Part shown: positions 56,561-64,000 of the stretch, piece after piece
Numbering within the stretch: the first letter of the stretch is position 1
Layout: each line of letters starts with the position of its first letter
Assembly: GCF_013410775.1 (NCBI RefSeq)
Contig: NZ_JACCFH010000001.1
Coordinates: 124,001 to 188,000 of the forward strand
From: Sphaerotilus montanus
GTDB taxonomy: Bacteria; Pseudomonadota; Gammaproteobacteria; Burkholderiales; Burkholderiaceae_C
Direction of reading: 5' to 3'
DNA: 64,000 bases
Translations under genes and position numbers: made by a program
The notes under the pieces: model-generated
Databases searched by the model: none
Seen by the model: the letters and a program-made list of their open reading frames with translations, nothing else
What the model was told of the DNA's origin: nothing

Positions 56561-58585
56561 GCCCGCCCAGGCGGCCAGGAAGGTCGGCACGGCCTCGACC
56601 CGCAGCGGCCGTGACACCAGATAGCCCTGGACTTCCGCGCAGCCTTCTTCCAGCAGGGCCACCATCTCGGCTTCCCGCTCCACACCTTCCGCCAGCGTCT
56701 TCATGTGCAGGCCTGCCGCCATGTCGATGATGGCGTGCACGATCACGCGGGCATCCGGCTCGGTGGTGAGCGCCTTGACGAAGCAGCGGTCGATCTTGAG
56801 CTTGTCGAACGGGAAACGCCGCAGATAGGCCATCGACGAGTAGCCCGTCCCGAAATCGTCCAGCGCGATGCGCACGCCCAGCCGGTTCAGGCCATGCAGC
56901 TGTGCCAGCGTCGCCTCGGTCTCGTTGAGCAGCACCGACTCGGTGATCTCCACCTCCAGCCGCCTGGCCGACAGCCCGGTGGCCGCCAGCACCCGCCCGA
57001 CCAGCAGCGGCAGGTCCTGGGTCATCACCTGCACGGCCGACAGGTTCACCGCCACCGACAGGTGCTCCGGCCAGGTGACGGCCACCAGGCAGGCCTGCTC
57101 CAGCACCCAGGCGCCGATCTCGTTGATCAGTCCGGCATCCTCGGCAACGGCGATGAACTCGTCCGGGCGCACGTCGCCCAGCTCCGGGTGCTTCCAGCGC
57201 ACCAGTGCCTCGAAGCCGGTGACGGCGCGGCTGGCCAGATCGACCTGCGGCTGGTAGACCACCGAAAGCTGGTCCAGCGTGATCGCCGAACGCAGCGCCC
57301 GCTCCAGCTGCAGCCGGCGCACGACGCCTGCGCTCATGCTCTTGTCGTAGAAGCAGGCCCGTCCGCGACCGCCCGCCTTGGCCCCGTAGAGCGCCAGGTC
57401 GGCGTTCTTGAGCAGCTGCTCCGGCTGGTCACCATCGCGTGGCGCCAGCGCGATGCCGACGCTGACGCCCATCGGCACCGTCAGGCCCTCGATGTCGACC
57501 GAGGTGCACAGCGTCGCCAGCACCCGGTCCGCGATCCGCTGCACTTCCTGGGGATCGGCCACGTCGCACAGGATCATGGCGAACTCGTCGCCACCGAGCC
57601 GGGCCACCATGTCCCCGTCGCGCGACACCGCCTTCAGGCGTTGCCCGACCAGCGTCAGCAGGTGGTCGCCCACGTCATGGCCCAGCGCATCGTTGACGGT
57701 CTTGAAGCGGTCCAGGTCGAGACACAGGATGGCGCAGGGGTGGCCGGACAGGCGGGTCAGCGCCTCGTCGAGCATCATCCGGAAGTGGTGGCGGTTGCTC
57801 AGACCGGTCACGGCATCCACGTGCGCCAGCGTGAACAGCCGCGCCTGCTGCCGCTGCAGCACGGTGTCGCGCGCCTCCAGTTCGCCGAGCAGGAGGTTGA
57901 AGCCGTCGTACAGCGCGCCGACCTCGTCGCTGCGGCTGGTGCTGACGCGGGTCATGTAGGCATGGGTGCGCGAGACGTCGTGCATCACGTCGGCCAGACC
58001 GGCAATGGGGCGGACCATGCCGTCCTGCACCTTGACCGCCGCCGCGCTGGCCAGCAGACCGATGAACGCCGCTCCCATCAGCACCAGCAAGGCGCGGGTC
58101 AGCGTGGCGCTGAAGGCCGGCGCCGCATCCGTGCACAGCACCAGCCGACCGACCACCGAGCCGTCCACCTGGACCAGCTCCACGGTGTGCACGAGCGCAC
58201 CGGTGACCTCGCCCGCGGTCGCCAGCGTGACCAGCCGAACCAGTTCTGCAGCCACGGGCGGCGCACTGCCCCGGGCCGCGTAGGCGGCGAAGACGGCCGC
58301 CTGCATGTCCAGCAGCGCCGCCCAGCGCACCTCCGGCACGGCCCCCAGACTTTCGAGCACCCGGCGCGCCGCGGCGGGATCCTCGAACGACAGCGGCGCC
58401 CGGACGTTCTGCGCCAGCACCCGTGCCAGGCCCTGGGCGCGCTCCTCGACCCGGTGGCGCGAGTCGTGGTATTCCAGCAGCGTCACCACCACGAACAGCA
58501 GCAGCGACGCCATCAGCGTCGAGACGATCACGACCAGACTGAGCTTGGTACGCAGGCGCAGGTCGTGCAGCAGGCGCGCGATCAC
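56510..58585 (-). CDS. YfiN-like GGDEF/EAL c-di-GMP enzyme with periplasmic CHASE8 domain
   Basis: 691 residues: TM1 (~12-37), CHASE8-like periplasmic domain (~40-150, with DSRHRVEERAQGLARVLAQN), TM2 (~160-183), HAMP, GGDEF (~245-420) and EAL (~435-680). RLGGDEFAMI is intact, and the EAL domain keeps GFEALVRW, VAVNLSAVQ, EITESVLL, DDFGTGYSS and TLAEGVE, so synthesis and breakdown of c-di-GMP are both conceivable. It overlaps yfiR by 4 bp (ATGA), so YfiR probably controls it through the periplasmic domain, as in Pseudomonas YfiBNR. Ordinary YfiN lacks EAL. Confidence 0.9.
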   Translation of the reverse strand: MIARLLHDLRLRTKLSLVVIVSTLMASLLLFVVVTLLEYHDSRHRVEERAQGLARVLAQNVRAPLSFEDPAAARRVLESLGAVPEVRWAALLDMQAAVFAAYAARGSAPPVAAELVRLVTLATAGEVTGALVHTVELVQVDGSVVGRLVLCTDAAPAFSATLTRALLVLMGAAFIGLLASAAAVKVQDGMVRPIAGLADVMHDVSRTHAYMTRVSTSRSDEVGALYDGFNLLLGELEARDTVLQRQQARLFTLAHVDAVTGLSNRHHFRMMLDEALTRLSGHPCAILCLDLDRFKTVNDALGHDVGDHLLTLVGQRLKAVSRDGDMVARLGGDEFAMILCDVADPQEVQRIADRVLATLCTSVDIEGLTVPMGVSVGIALAPRDGDQPEQLLKNADLALYGAKAGGRGRACFYDKSMSAGVVRRLQLERALRSAITLDQLSVVYQPQVDLASRAVTGFEALVRWKHPELGDVRPDEFIAVAEDAGLINEIGAWVLEQACLVAVTWPEHLSVAVNLSAVQVMTQDLPLLVGRVLAATGLSARRLEVEITESVLLNETEATLAQLHGLNRLGVRIALDDFGTGYSSMAYLRRFPFDKLKIDRCFVKALTTEPDARVIVHAIIDMAAGLHMKTLAEGVEREAEMVALLEEGCAEVQGYLVSRPLRVEAVPTFLAAWAGSQGATAETGQTVLVLG

Positions 58586-59181
58586 ATCGCCCCCTCGCGC
58601 CGGGCCGGGCCGTCGAGCACGGTCATCGCCAGCGACAGCAGATCGGCCGAAAGCCGCAGTCCGGCAGACTGCGCGACCCCCCGGTTGACCTCGAACCGCA
58701 GCCGCCCGCTCTGCCGCACCAGCCCGATCACGCCCCCCTGCTGCGCGAAGCCCGGCAGGTCACTGACGGTGAGCACCGGCAAGGCGCCCAGTTGCACCAT
58801 TGACAGGCCCGATTCGGCAATGAAGAGCACATGGCAGCCACGGGCCTCGTCCAGCCGGTTCACCTTGCGCCACTGGATCGACACCCCCTGCAGCGGACGG
58901 CCCTCCAGCGCGCGGAACGCCTGCGTCAGCTCGTCGCGCACGCCGAACTGGCACAGGAGCATCGCGCCCTGGCGGCCGGGCTGGCTGGCGGGCGGCCACT
59001 CGGTGAACTTGGCAAAGTTCAGCACGAAGGCAGCCTGCACCGCCGACTCGTCCGGCCCCGCCTCGACCGCACCCGACCAGCCGAGCAGGCCCGGCACGAC
59101 CGCACAGGCCAGGCGGACCGTCCAGCCCGCACGGAACCGTCGTCCCAGGGAAGCCCGGGATGCGGCGGAGGTGGTGGTCAT
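58582..59181 (-). CDS. YfiR-type periplasmic regulator (DUF4154)
   Basis: 199 residues from ATG 59181. The N-terminus is signal-peptide-like (AGWTVRLACAVVPGLLGWSGAVEA, cleavage ~45). The YfiR core follows: QAAFVLNFAKFTEWPP, GVSIQWRKVNRLDEARGCHVLFIAES and LPVLTVSDLPGFAQQGGVIGLV. In Pseudomonas YfiR binds the periplasmic domain of diguanylate cyclase YfiN and keeps it off. Here the two genes overlap, and a TonB receptor lies 29 bp upstream. The two Cys of DUF4154 (LLCQFG, RGCHV) are present. Confidence 0.9.
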   Translation of the reverse strand: MTTTSAASRASLGRRFRAGWTVRLACAVVPGLLGWSGAVEAGPDESAVQAAFVLNFAKFTEWPPASQPGRQGAMLLCQFGVRDELTQAFRALEGRPLQGVSIQWRKVNRLDEARGCHVLFIAESGLSMVQLGALPVLTVSDLPGFAQQGGVIGLVRQSGRLRFEVNRGVAQSAGLRLSADLLSLAMTVLDGPARREGAM

Positions 59182-59210
59182 GCCCGGTATCACCGCTCGG
59201 CTTCAATGGC

Positions 59211-61238
59211 TCAATGGCGGATTTCCACGCGCACGCCGAGGCCGGGACTCACGTTCACCGGCTTCGAATAGCCGATGTCCGGCTGGATCTCGACCCGGCG
59301 CGGCCCCCCCAGGTTGTAGGCCCGGGCGCTCAGCACCGTGTTGCGGGCCACCGACCAGCGCGCACTCAGATCGAGCACTTTGCGCGCGGGGATGTAGCCG
59401 GCCGCCAGGGTGTCGGTGCCGCGCTCGCTGGTGTAGCGGGCCCAGGCGTCCACGCTCAGCAGCGGCGAGACGTCGTAGGACAGGCGCAGCGTCAGCAGGT
59501 GCCGGGGGCTCTGGACCAGCGCACCGCCGCGACCGACCTGGCTGTCCGGCACCTCCGTGCGCAGCCAGGTGTAGCTCAGCTGCTGGCGCAGCGACGGCAG
59601 CGGACGCCAGTCCGAGGACAGCTCCAGTCCGGTCGCCGACGCCCGCCCGGGTGCGCGCCCCAGGGTGGCGTCGATATAGGGCGTCTGCGCCATGACGAGT
59701 TGCGGATTGAGCGGCGTGGGTGCGCGGAAGCCGAGCGGGTCGTAGACCTGGCGGAACAGGGTCGCGTCGAACGCCAGCTGCTCGTTCAGGCGGTTGCGCA
59801 GTCCGGCCTGCAGGGCGCGCACCGATTCCACCACCGTGGGCTGGTCCGCCCCCGAGCGCAGCAGGATCGGCAGCGGATTGCCCGCCACGCCGGGTGGCAC
59901 CACGGCCACGGCCACATCGGCGTCCTCCTCGCCCCGCGAAGGCACCCGGATGGCCCGGGACAGCGAGGACCACAGCGTCATGTCGGGCGTCTGTTTCCAG
60001 GCCACCGCCAGACTGGGCTGGCTGCGGGTGCCGGCAAAGAAGGTGTGGTCCAGCCGCAAGCCCCCCACGATCGACAGCCGGTCGTCGAACCCGACCCAGC
60101 GGTCCTGGCCGAAGAGGCGCCAGTCCGTCATGCGCCGGCGGGCGGGATCGAACTTCCCGATGCCCTGGGTCTCGTTGTGGTCCTGGTACAGCCGGGCACC
60201 AAGGCCCCAGGTGATCTGGTGGACCGACCCGATCGGCTGGAAGGCGTGCGACACCTCCAGGTCCGCGATCTGGCTGTTGACACTCTGGGAGCCGAGCTCC
60301 TCGCCGGACTCCACGGCGACCAGGCCCGACAGTGTCAGCTGCGAGTGCGCATGGAGGCGGTGGGTCAGCGTGCCATGGGCATGCACACGGTCGATGGTCT
60401 GGGTCGTCGGCGACTGCAGCGAGTACGGCGGCGTCACCACCGGCCGCAGCCGGGTGTCGTCGACGCGGGAGTGCATCAGCTGGGCCTGGGCGGTGAGCTG
60501 GGTGTGCGCGTCGACATCACGGTCGAAGCGCAGTCCGGCGGTGCTGACCAGCGAAGCGTCGTTGGCGTCGCTGCCATCCGGCGCGGAGGACCGGCCCGTG
60601 CCATCGACCTGCGCGTACAGGCGCCACGCCCCCGCTTCGGCCGAGCCGGTGCTGCGGCTGCCGTGGAGCACCATGGCCCCCTCGCTGCCCGCTTCCACAT
60701 CCACCTGCTGGCCCAGGCTGTCCTGCGCCCGCCGGGTGATGATGTTGATGACCCCGTTGACCGCATTCGCCCCCCAGACCGCCCCGGCCGGGCCGCGGAT
60801 GATCTCGATGCGCTCGATGTCGGCCAGCGGCACGCGCTGGGTTTCCCACATCACGCCGGAGAACAGCGGCGAGTAGATGCTGCGGCCATCGACCAGCACC
60901 TGCAGCTTGTTGGAAAAACGCCCGGCATCGCCGCGCACACCCACCGCCCACCGTGCCCCCGACAGGCGCGCCACGTCCACGCCCGGCGCCAGGCGCAGCG
61001 CTTCCGGCAGTGACCGGACACCGGTGCGCAGGATGTCGTCGCGGGTGATGACGAACACGGGGGCGGCCACATCGCCCAGCCGGTCACTGCCCCGGCTGGC
61101 GCTGACCACCTCGACCCGCATCAGGTCTTCCAGCGACAGCTCCGCCAGCGCCCGCACACCACCGGCGTTCTGGCCCAGGGCCACGGGAGAAATCAGCGCG
61201 AGACAGGCCAGCGCGGTGAGCGTTCGGGATGGGTGCAT
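59211..61238 (-). CDS. TonB-dependent outer-membrane receptor linked to YfiR/c-di-GMP operon
   Basis: 675 residues from ATG 61238 (ATG 61256 has a better ribosome site and would add six). A signal peptide (TALACLALISPVALGQ) is followed by LSLEDLMRVEVVSASR, the start of the plug domain in a subfamily associated with DUF4154 genes. Plug: VGVRGDAGRFSNKLQVLVDG, ERIEIIRGPAGAVWGANAVN. The beta-barrel fills the rest, ending with an aromatic-hydrophobic terminus (GLGVRVEIRH). Ligand unknown. Head of the operon receptor-yfiR-GGDEF/EAL, which could sense a ligand and alter c-di-GMP. Confidence 0.92.
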   Translation of the reverse strand: MHPSRTLTALACLALISPVALGQNAGGVRALAELSLEDLMRVEVVSASRGSDRLGDVAAPVFVITRDDILRTGVRSLPEALRLAPGVDVARLSGARWAVGVRGDAGRFSNKLQVLVDGRSIYSPLFSGVMWETQRVPLADIERIEIIRGPAGAVWGANAVNGVINIITRRAQDSLGQQVDVEAGSEGAMVLHGSRSTGSAEAGAWRLYAQVDGTGRSSAPDGSDANDASLVSTAGLRFDRDVDAHTQLTAQAQLMHSRVDDTRLRPVVTPPYSLQSPTTQTIDRVHAHGTLTHRLHAHSQLTLSGLVAVESGEELGSQSVNSQIADLEVSHAFQPIGSVHQITWGLGARLYQDHNETQGIGKFDPARRRMTDWRLFGQDRWVGFDDRLSIVGGLRLDHTFFAGTRSQPSLAVAWKQTPDMTLWSSLSRAIRVPSRGEEDADVAVAVVPPGVAGNPLPILLRSGADQPTVVESVRALQAGLRNRLNEQLAFDATLFRQVYDPLGFRAPTPLNPQLVMAQTPYIDATLGRAPGRASATGLELSSDWRPLPSLRQQLSYTWLRTEVPDSQVGRGGALVQSPRHLLTLRLSYDVSPLLSVDAWARYTSERGTDTLAAGYIPARKVLDLSARWSVARNTVLSARAYNLGGPRRVEIQPDIGYSKPVNVSPGLGVRVEIRH

Positions 61239-61486
61239 GGTGTTCCAGGGCGGCATGCGGCCCTGCTCCGGACTGGTTCTCCTGCTCATATCGGTCCAGG
61301 AGCGCCCGACTTGAATCACGGCAACCAGGCCTCCGCCCGACCACCGGTCCCACCACGCGTTGTCACTTTCTGGCGCAGGCCGCGTGTCAAACCGGGTTAA
61401 TGCCGACTGGTCTCGACCTGCATGGCCCGGGTACACCTGCAACCTGAGGTCACAGCGCTTGACCTGACCCACTACCTGAGCTGTCC

Positions 61487-63670
61487 ATGACTCCGAATTC
61501 CCGCTCCGCCGCCATTGCCCACGCCCGCCGGCGCCCGACCGCGGTCGCCGCCCTCGCCTGCCTGCTGTCCGGCCTGCAGGGCGCGGCCCTGGCCCAGTCG
61601 GCCGCCGACGCCACGCTGGACACCGTCGTCGTCACCGGCTCCACCCGCGAGCGCAAGCTGACCGAGGTGCCCTACGCCATCACCGCGGTCGGCGCCGAGG
61701 CACTGCGCAACAGCGGGCCGATGGTGAACCTGTCCGAATCGCTGGCCCGCGTGCCGGGGCTGGTGGTGGCCAACCGCAACAACTACGCGCAGGACCTGCA
61801 GATCAGCTCGCGCGGCTTCGGTGCCCGCGCCGGCTTCGGCGTGCGCGGCCTGCGCCTGTACGCGGACGGCATCCCCGCCTCCATGCCCGACGGCCAAGGC
61901 CAGGTCGCGCATTTCGACCTCGCCGGGGCCGAGCGGGTCGAGGTGCTGCGCGGGCCGTTCTCGGCGCTGTACGGCAACTCCTCGGGCGGCGTGATCGCGC
62001 TGTTCTCGAAGCCGGTGCGCGAGCGGCAGTTCGAGGTCGGCGCCGATGTCGGCAGCTTCGGGCTGCGCCAGGGCCGCGTCTCCATCGCCGCGCCGCTGGA
62101 CGATGGCTTCGACGTGTCGGCCAGCCTGTCCAGCCTGTCGATCGACGGCTTCCGCCCGCAGAGCGGCGCCGACCGCCAGCTCGCCAATGCCCGGCTGGGC
62201 TGGAAAGGCGACCACGACCGCGTGACCGTGACCGTCAGCGACCAGAACCAGACCGCGGACGATCCGCTCGGCCTGACCCGCGCGCAGTTCACGGCCAATC
62301 CGGACCAGACCACCCCGGAATCCGCCCAGTACGGCACCCGCAAGGTGATCCGCCAGACCCAGGCCGGCGCCAGCTGGGCCCACCAGTTCACCGACGCCGG
62401 CCCGCTGGCCCGCACGCAGCTCACCGGCTACACCGGCTCGCGCGGCGTGATGCAGTTCCTCGCGATCCCGCCGACCACGCAGGCCAACGTGCGCCACGGC
62501 GGTGGCCTCGTCGACTTCGACCGGCAGTACCACGGCGCCGACGCCCGCGCACTGTGGCACTGGGATGCGGTCGACCTGACCACCGGCGTCAACGTCGAGA
62601 AGCAGACCGACGACCGCCGCGGCTACAACAACTACACCGGCACCGCCGCCGCCCCGACCGCGCTCGGCGTGCAGGGCACGCTGCGCCGCAACGAGCTGAA
62701 CCGCGCCGACACGCGGGAAGCCTACGCGCAGGCCGACTGGGCCCTCGCCACCGACTGGCAGGCCAGCCTGGGCGTGCGCAGCGGCCGGGTGCGCATGCGC
62801 GTCCAGGACTACTACCTGGGCAACGGCGACGACTCCGGCGCGCTGACCTACCGCTACACCAACCCGGTGGCCGGCCTGCGCTGGCGCGCCAGCTCCGCGC
62901 TGACGCTGCACGCCGCCGCCTCGCGCGGCCACGAATCACCGACGCTGGGCGAACTCGCCTACCGCCCCGACGGCACCAGCGGCTTCAACACCGACCTGCA
63001 GGCCCAGACCAGCCGCCAGTTCGAACTCGGCGCCAAGTGGCGTGAAAGCGGTCTGGCGCTGGACGCCACCGTGTTCCGCATCGACACCGACCAGGAAATC
63101 GGCGTCGCCACCAACGCGGGCGGCCGGTCCTCCTTCCGCAATGTCGGCCGCACCGAACGCTACGGCGCCGAGCTGGGCGCGGGCTGGCGCGTGGTGCCGG
63201 GCCTGCGGGCACAGCTGGCGCTGACGCTGCTGCATGCACAGTACGCCGACGCCTTCGTCACCTGCACCGGCGTCCCCTGCACGCTGACCGCCGCGACCAA
63301 CACCACCACCGTGCCCGCCGGCAACCGCATCGCCGGCACGCAGCCCGCGTCCGCCTACGCCGAACTCGCCTGGAGCGCCCCGTGGAGCGCGGATGCCGAG
63401 GCCGCCGTGGAGTGGCGCGCGCAGGGCCGCACCGCGGTGAACGACACCAACACCGACCACGCCGGCGGCTACGGCCTGTTCAATCTGCGCTACAGCCACC
63501 GCTGGATCGTCGACGAGGCCGGCACGCTGCAACTGCTGGCGCGTCTGGACAACGTCGCCGGCCGGCGCGTCGCCGGCAGTGTCATCGTCAACGACGCCAA
63601 CGGGCGCTACTTCGAGCCGGGCGCGCCGCGCAGCGCGCTGGTCTCGCTGCGCTACCTGCGGCGTTTCTGA
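61487..63670 (+). CDS. pqqU: PqqU (YncD)-like TonB-dependent receptor for pyrroloquinoline quinone
   Basis: 727 residues; signal peptide to about residue 37 (LACLLSGLQGAALAQS). The plug reads VNLSESLARVPGL, NNYAQDLQISSRGFGAR, YADGIPASMPDGQGQ and RGPFSALYGNSSGGV, all near-identical to what I recall of E. coli YncD (PqqU). The C-terminal NRIAGTQPASAY and SVIVNDANGRYFEPG also match. PqqU imports PQQ with high affinity. The next gene is a quinoprotein-dehydrogenase-associated carrier, which supports PQQ as ligand. The family call is from memory of the sequence, not a search. Confidence 0.88.
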   Translation: MTPNSRSAAIAHARRRPTAVAALACLLSGLQGAALAQSAADATLDTVVVTGSTRERKLTEVPYAITAVGAEALRNSGPMVNLSESLARVPGLVVANRNNYAQDLQISSRGFGARAGFGVRGLRLYADGIPASMPDGQGQVAHFDLAGAERVEVLRGPFSALYGNSSGGVIALFSKPVRERQFEVGADVGSFGLRQGRVSIAAPLDDGFDVSASLSSLSIDGFRPQSGADRQLANARLGWKGDHDRVTVTVSDQNQTADDPLGLTRAQFTANPDQTTPESAQYGTRKVIRQTQAGASWAHQFTDAGPLARTQLTGYTGSRGVMQFLAIPPTTQANVRHGGGLVDFDRQYHGADARALWHWDAVDLTTGVNVEKQTDDRRGYNNYTGTAAAPTALGVQGTLRRNELNRADTREAYAQADWALATDWQASLGVRSGRVRMRVQDYYLGNGDDSGALTYRYTNPVAGLRWRASSALTLHAAASRGHESPTLGELAYRPDGTSGFNTDLQAQTSRQFELGAKWRESGLALDATVFRIDTDQEIGVATNAGGRSSFRNVGRTERYGAELGAGWRVVPGLRAQLALTLLHAQYADAFVTCTGVPCTLTAATNTTTVPAGNRIAGTQPASAYAELAWSAPWSADAEAAVEWRAQGRTAVNDTNTDHAGGYGLFNLRYSHRWIVDEAGTLQLLARLDNVAGRRVAGSVIVNDANGRYFEPGAPRSALVSLRYLRRF

Positions 63671-63687
63671 ACCGGAGCACCACCGCC

Positions 63688-64000
63688 ATGCCCCGCCGCC
63701 ACCTGATCGCCGCCCTGCTGACGTTATGGCTGGGCCACGCGGCCGCCGCTGCGCCAGACCCGTTCGAGGGCGATCCCTACCAGTCGCACCCCTGGGTCGA
63801 CATGCGCAAGGAATACCTCGGCGCGACCGCGAAAACCGTGTTCGACGACCGGGTGCAGGTGCGCGGCCCCGCGTTTGCCGAAGACCCGATGAACGTGCCG
63901 ATCACGGTCTCGGTCACGAACCTGCCCGGCGTGGACCGCATCATCGTGCTGGTCGACCGCAACCCCATCCGCAAGGTGCTGGAGTACCAGCCGATGGACG
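63688..64000 (+). CDS. Quinoprotein dehydrogenase-associated SoxYZ-like carrier (5' part)
   Basis: Only the first ~104 residues are in the window. A signal peptide (LIAALLTLWLGHAAAAAPD) precedes DPFEGDPYQSHPWVDMRKEYLG, FDDRVQVRGPAFAEDPMNVPI and VDRNPIRKVLEYQP, the opening of the SoxYZ-like carrier family encoded next to PQQ/quinoprotein dehydrogenases. The C-terminal carrier-Cys region cannot be seen. ATG at 63688, 17 bp after pqqU, so probably one operon. Confidence 0.88.
   Translation, partial: MPRRHLIAALLTLWLGHAAAAAPDPFEGDPYQSHPWVDMRKEYLGATAKTVFDDRVQVRGPAFAEDPMNVPITVSVTNLPGVDRIIVLVDRNPIRKVLEYQPMD

Noticed and set aside
61239-61486. Possible cobalamin-type riboswitch between the two TonB receptor genes
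   Set aside because: The 248-bp region lacks the conserved B12-box and core elements; I see no defined RNA structure there.

Overview
The window is high-GC, densely packed DNA from a betaproteobacterium of the order Burkholderiales. The evidence is the gene order cysS-alkA-accA-tilS-lysC, the cys block with DUF934 and a TauE/SafE permease, a complete cbb3 oxidase island with its own Fnr, an H-NS-like protein and a short 4.5S RNA. A Sphaerotilus/Leptothrix-like relative is my best guess, but I cannot confirm a genus from sequence alone. About 60 protein genes, one tRNA and one SRP RNA are supported. I see no insertion sequences, prophage genes or CRISPR arrays, so most of this looks like resident chromosome.

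Layout. 1-3225 (minus) is the first 1075 codons of a large caspase plus alpha/beta-hydrolase fusion that runs off the left edge. 3411-9169 (minus) is the lysC-tilS-accA-glycosylase-cysS block. 9299-13743 (plus) is an envelope and proteostasis operon: L,D-transpeptidase, two cyclophilins, lpxH and mtfA. 13793-20139 carries clpS-clpA, a cold-shock gene, an alpha/beta hydrolase and a Lon protease. 20191-21444 is icd. 21507-32483 is the micro-oxic respiration island: a TauE-like protein, hemN, fnr, two small membrane proteins, ccoG, ccoPQON, ccoS and ccoI. Four Fnr boxes lie there, each exactly 29.5 bp from a candidate -10 element. 32522-35141 holds DUF192, an MFS carrier and a patatin lipoprotein. 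35233-43570 is assimilatory sulfate reduction (TauE/SafE, cysI, DUF934, cysH, cysD, cysN, SUMT) followed by fdxA and a ferredoxin-NADP reductase.

43729-46747 is a solute-binding-protein and histidine-kinase pair, followed by tRNA-Asn, an H-NS-like gene, the 4.5S RNA and a methyltransferase whose 3' end is antisense to that RNA. 48787-53047 holds a universal stress protein, an MHS transporter with a large periplasmic insert, an unknown gene and a class I glutamine amidotransferase. 53214-55203 is folE-BLUF-DUF429. 55292-56560 is an EgtB/SUMF1-like protein with altered metal ligands. It converges on a TonB receptor-YfiR-GGDEF/EAL operon (61238 to 56510). The right edge has a PqqU-like TonB receptor followed by the start of a quinoprotein-dehydrogenase-associated SoxYZ-like carrier, suggesting PQQ-linked periplasmic oxidation.

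How the parts work together. Fnr, HemN and the cco genes form one oxygen-responsive unit. Siroheme methylation, sulfite reductase, APS reductase and ATP sulfurylase form the sulfate-to-sulfide route, with a ferredoxin and its reductase downstream as plausible electron donors. The right-hand end is dominated by signalling (BLUF, histidine kinase, c-di-GMP) and TonB-dependent uptake.
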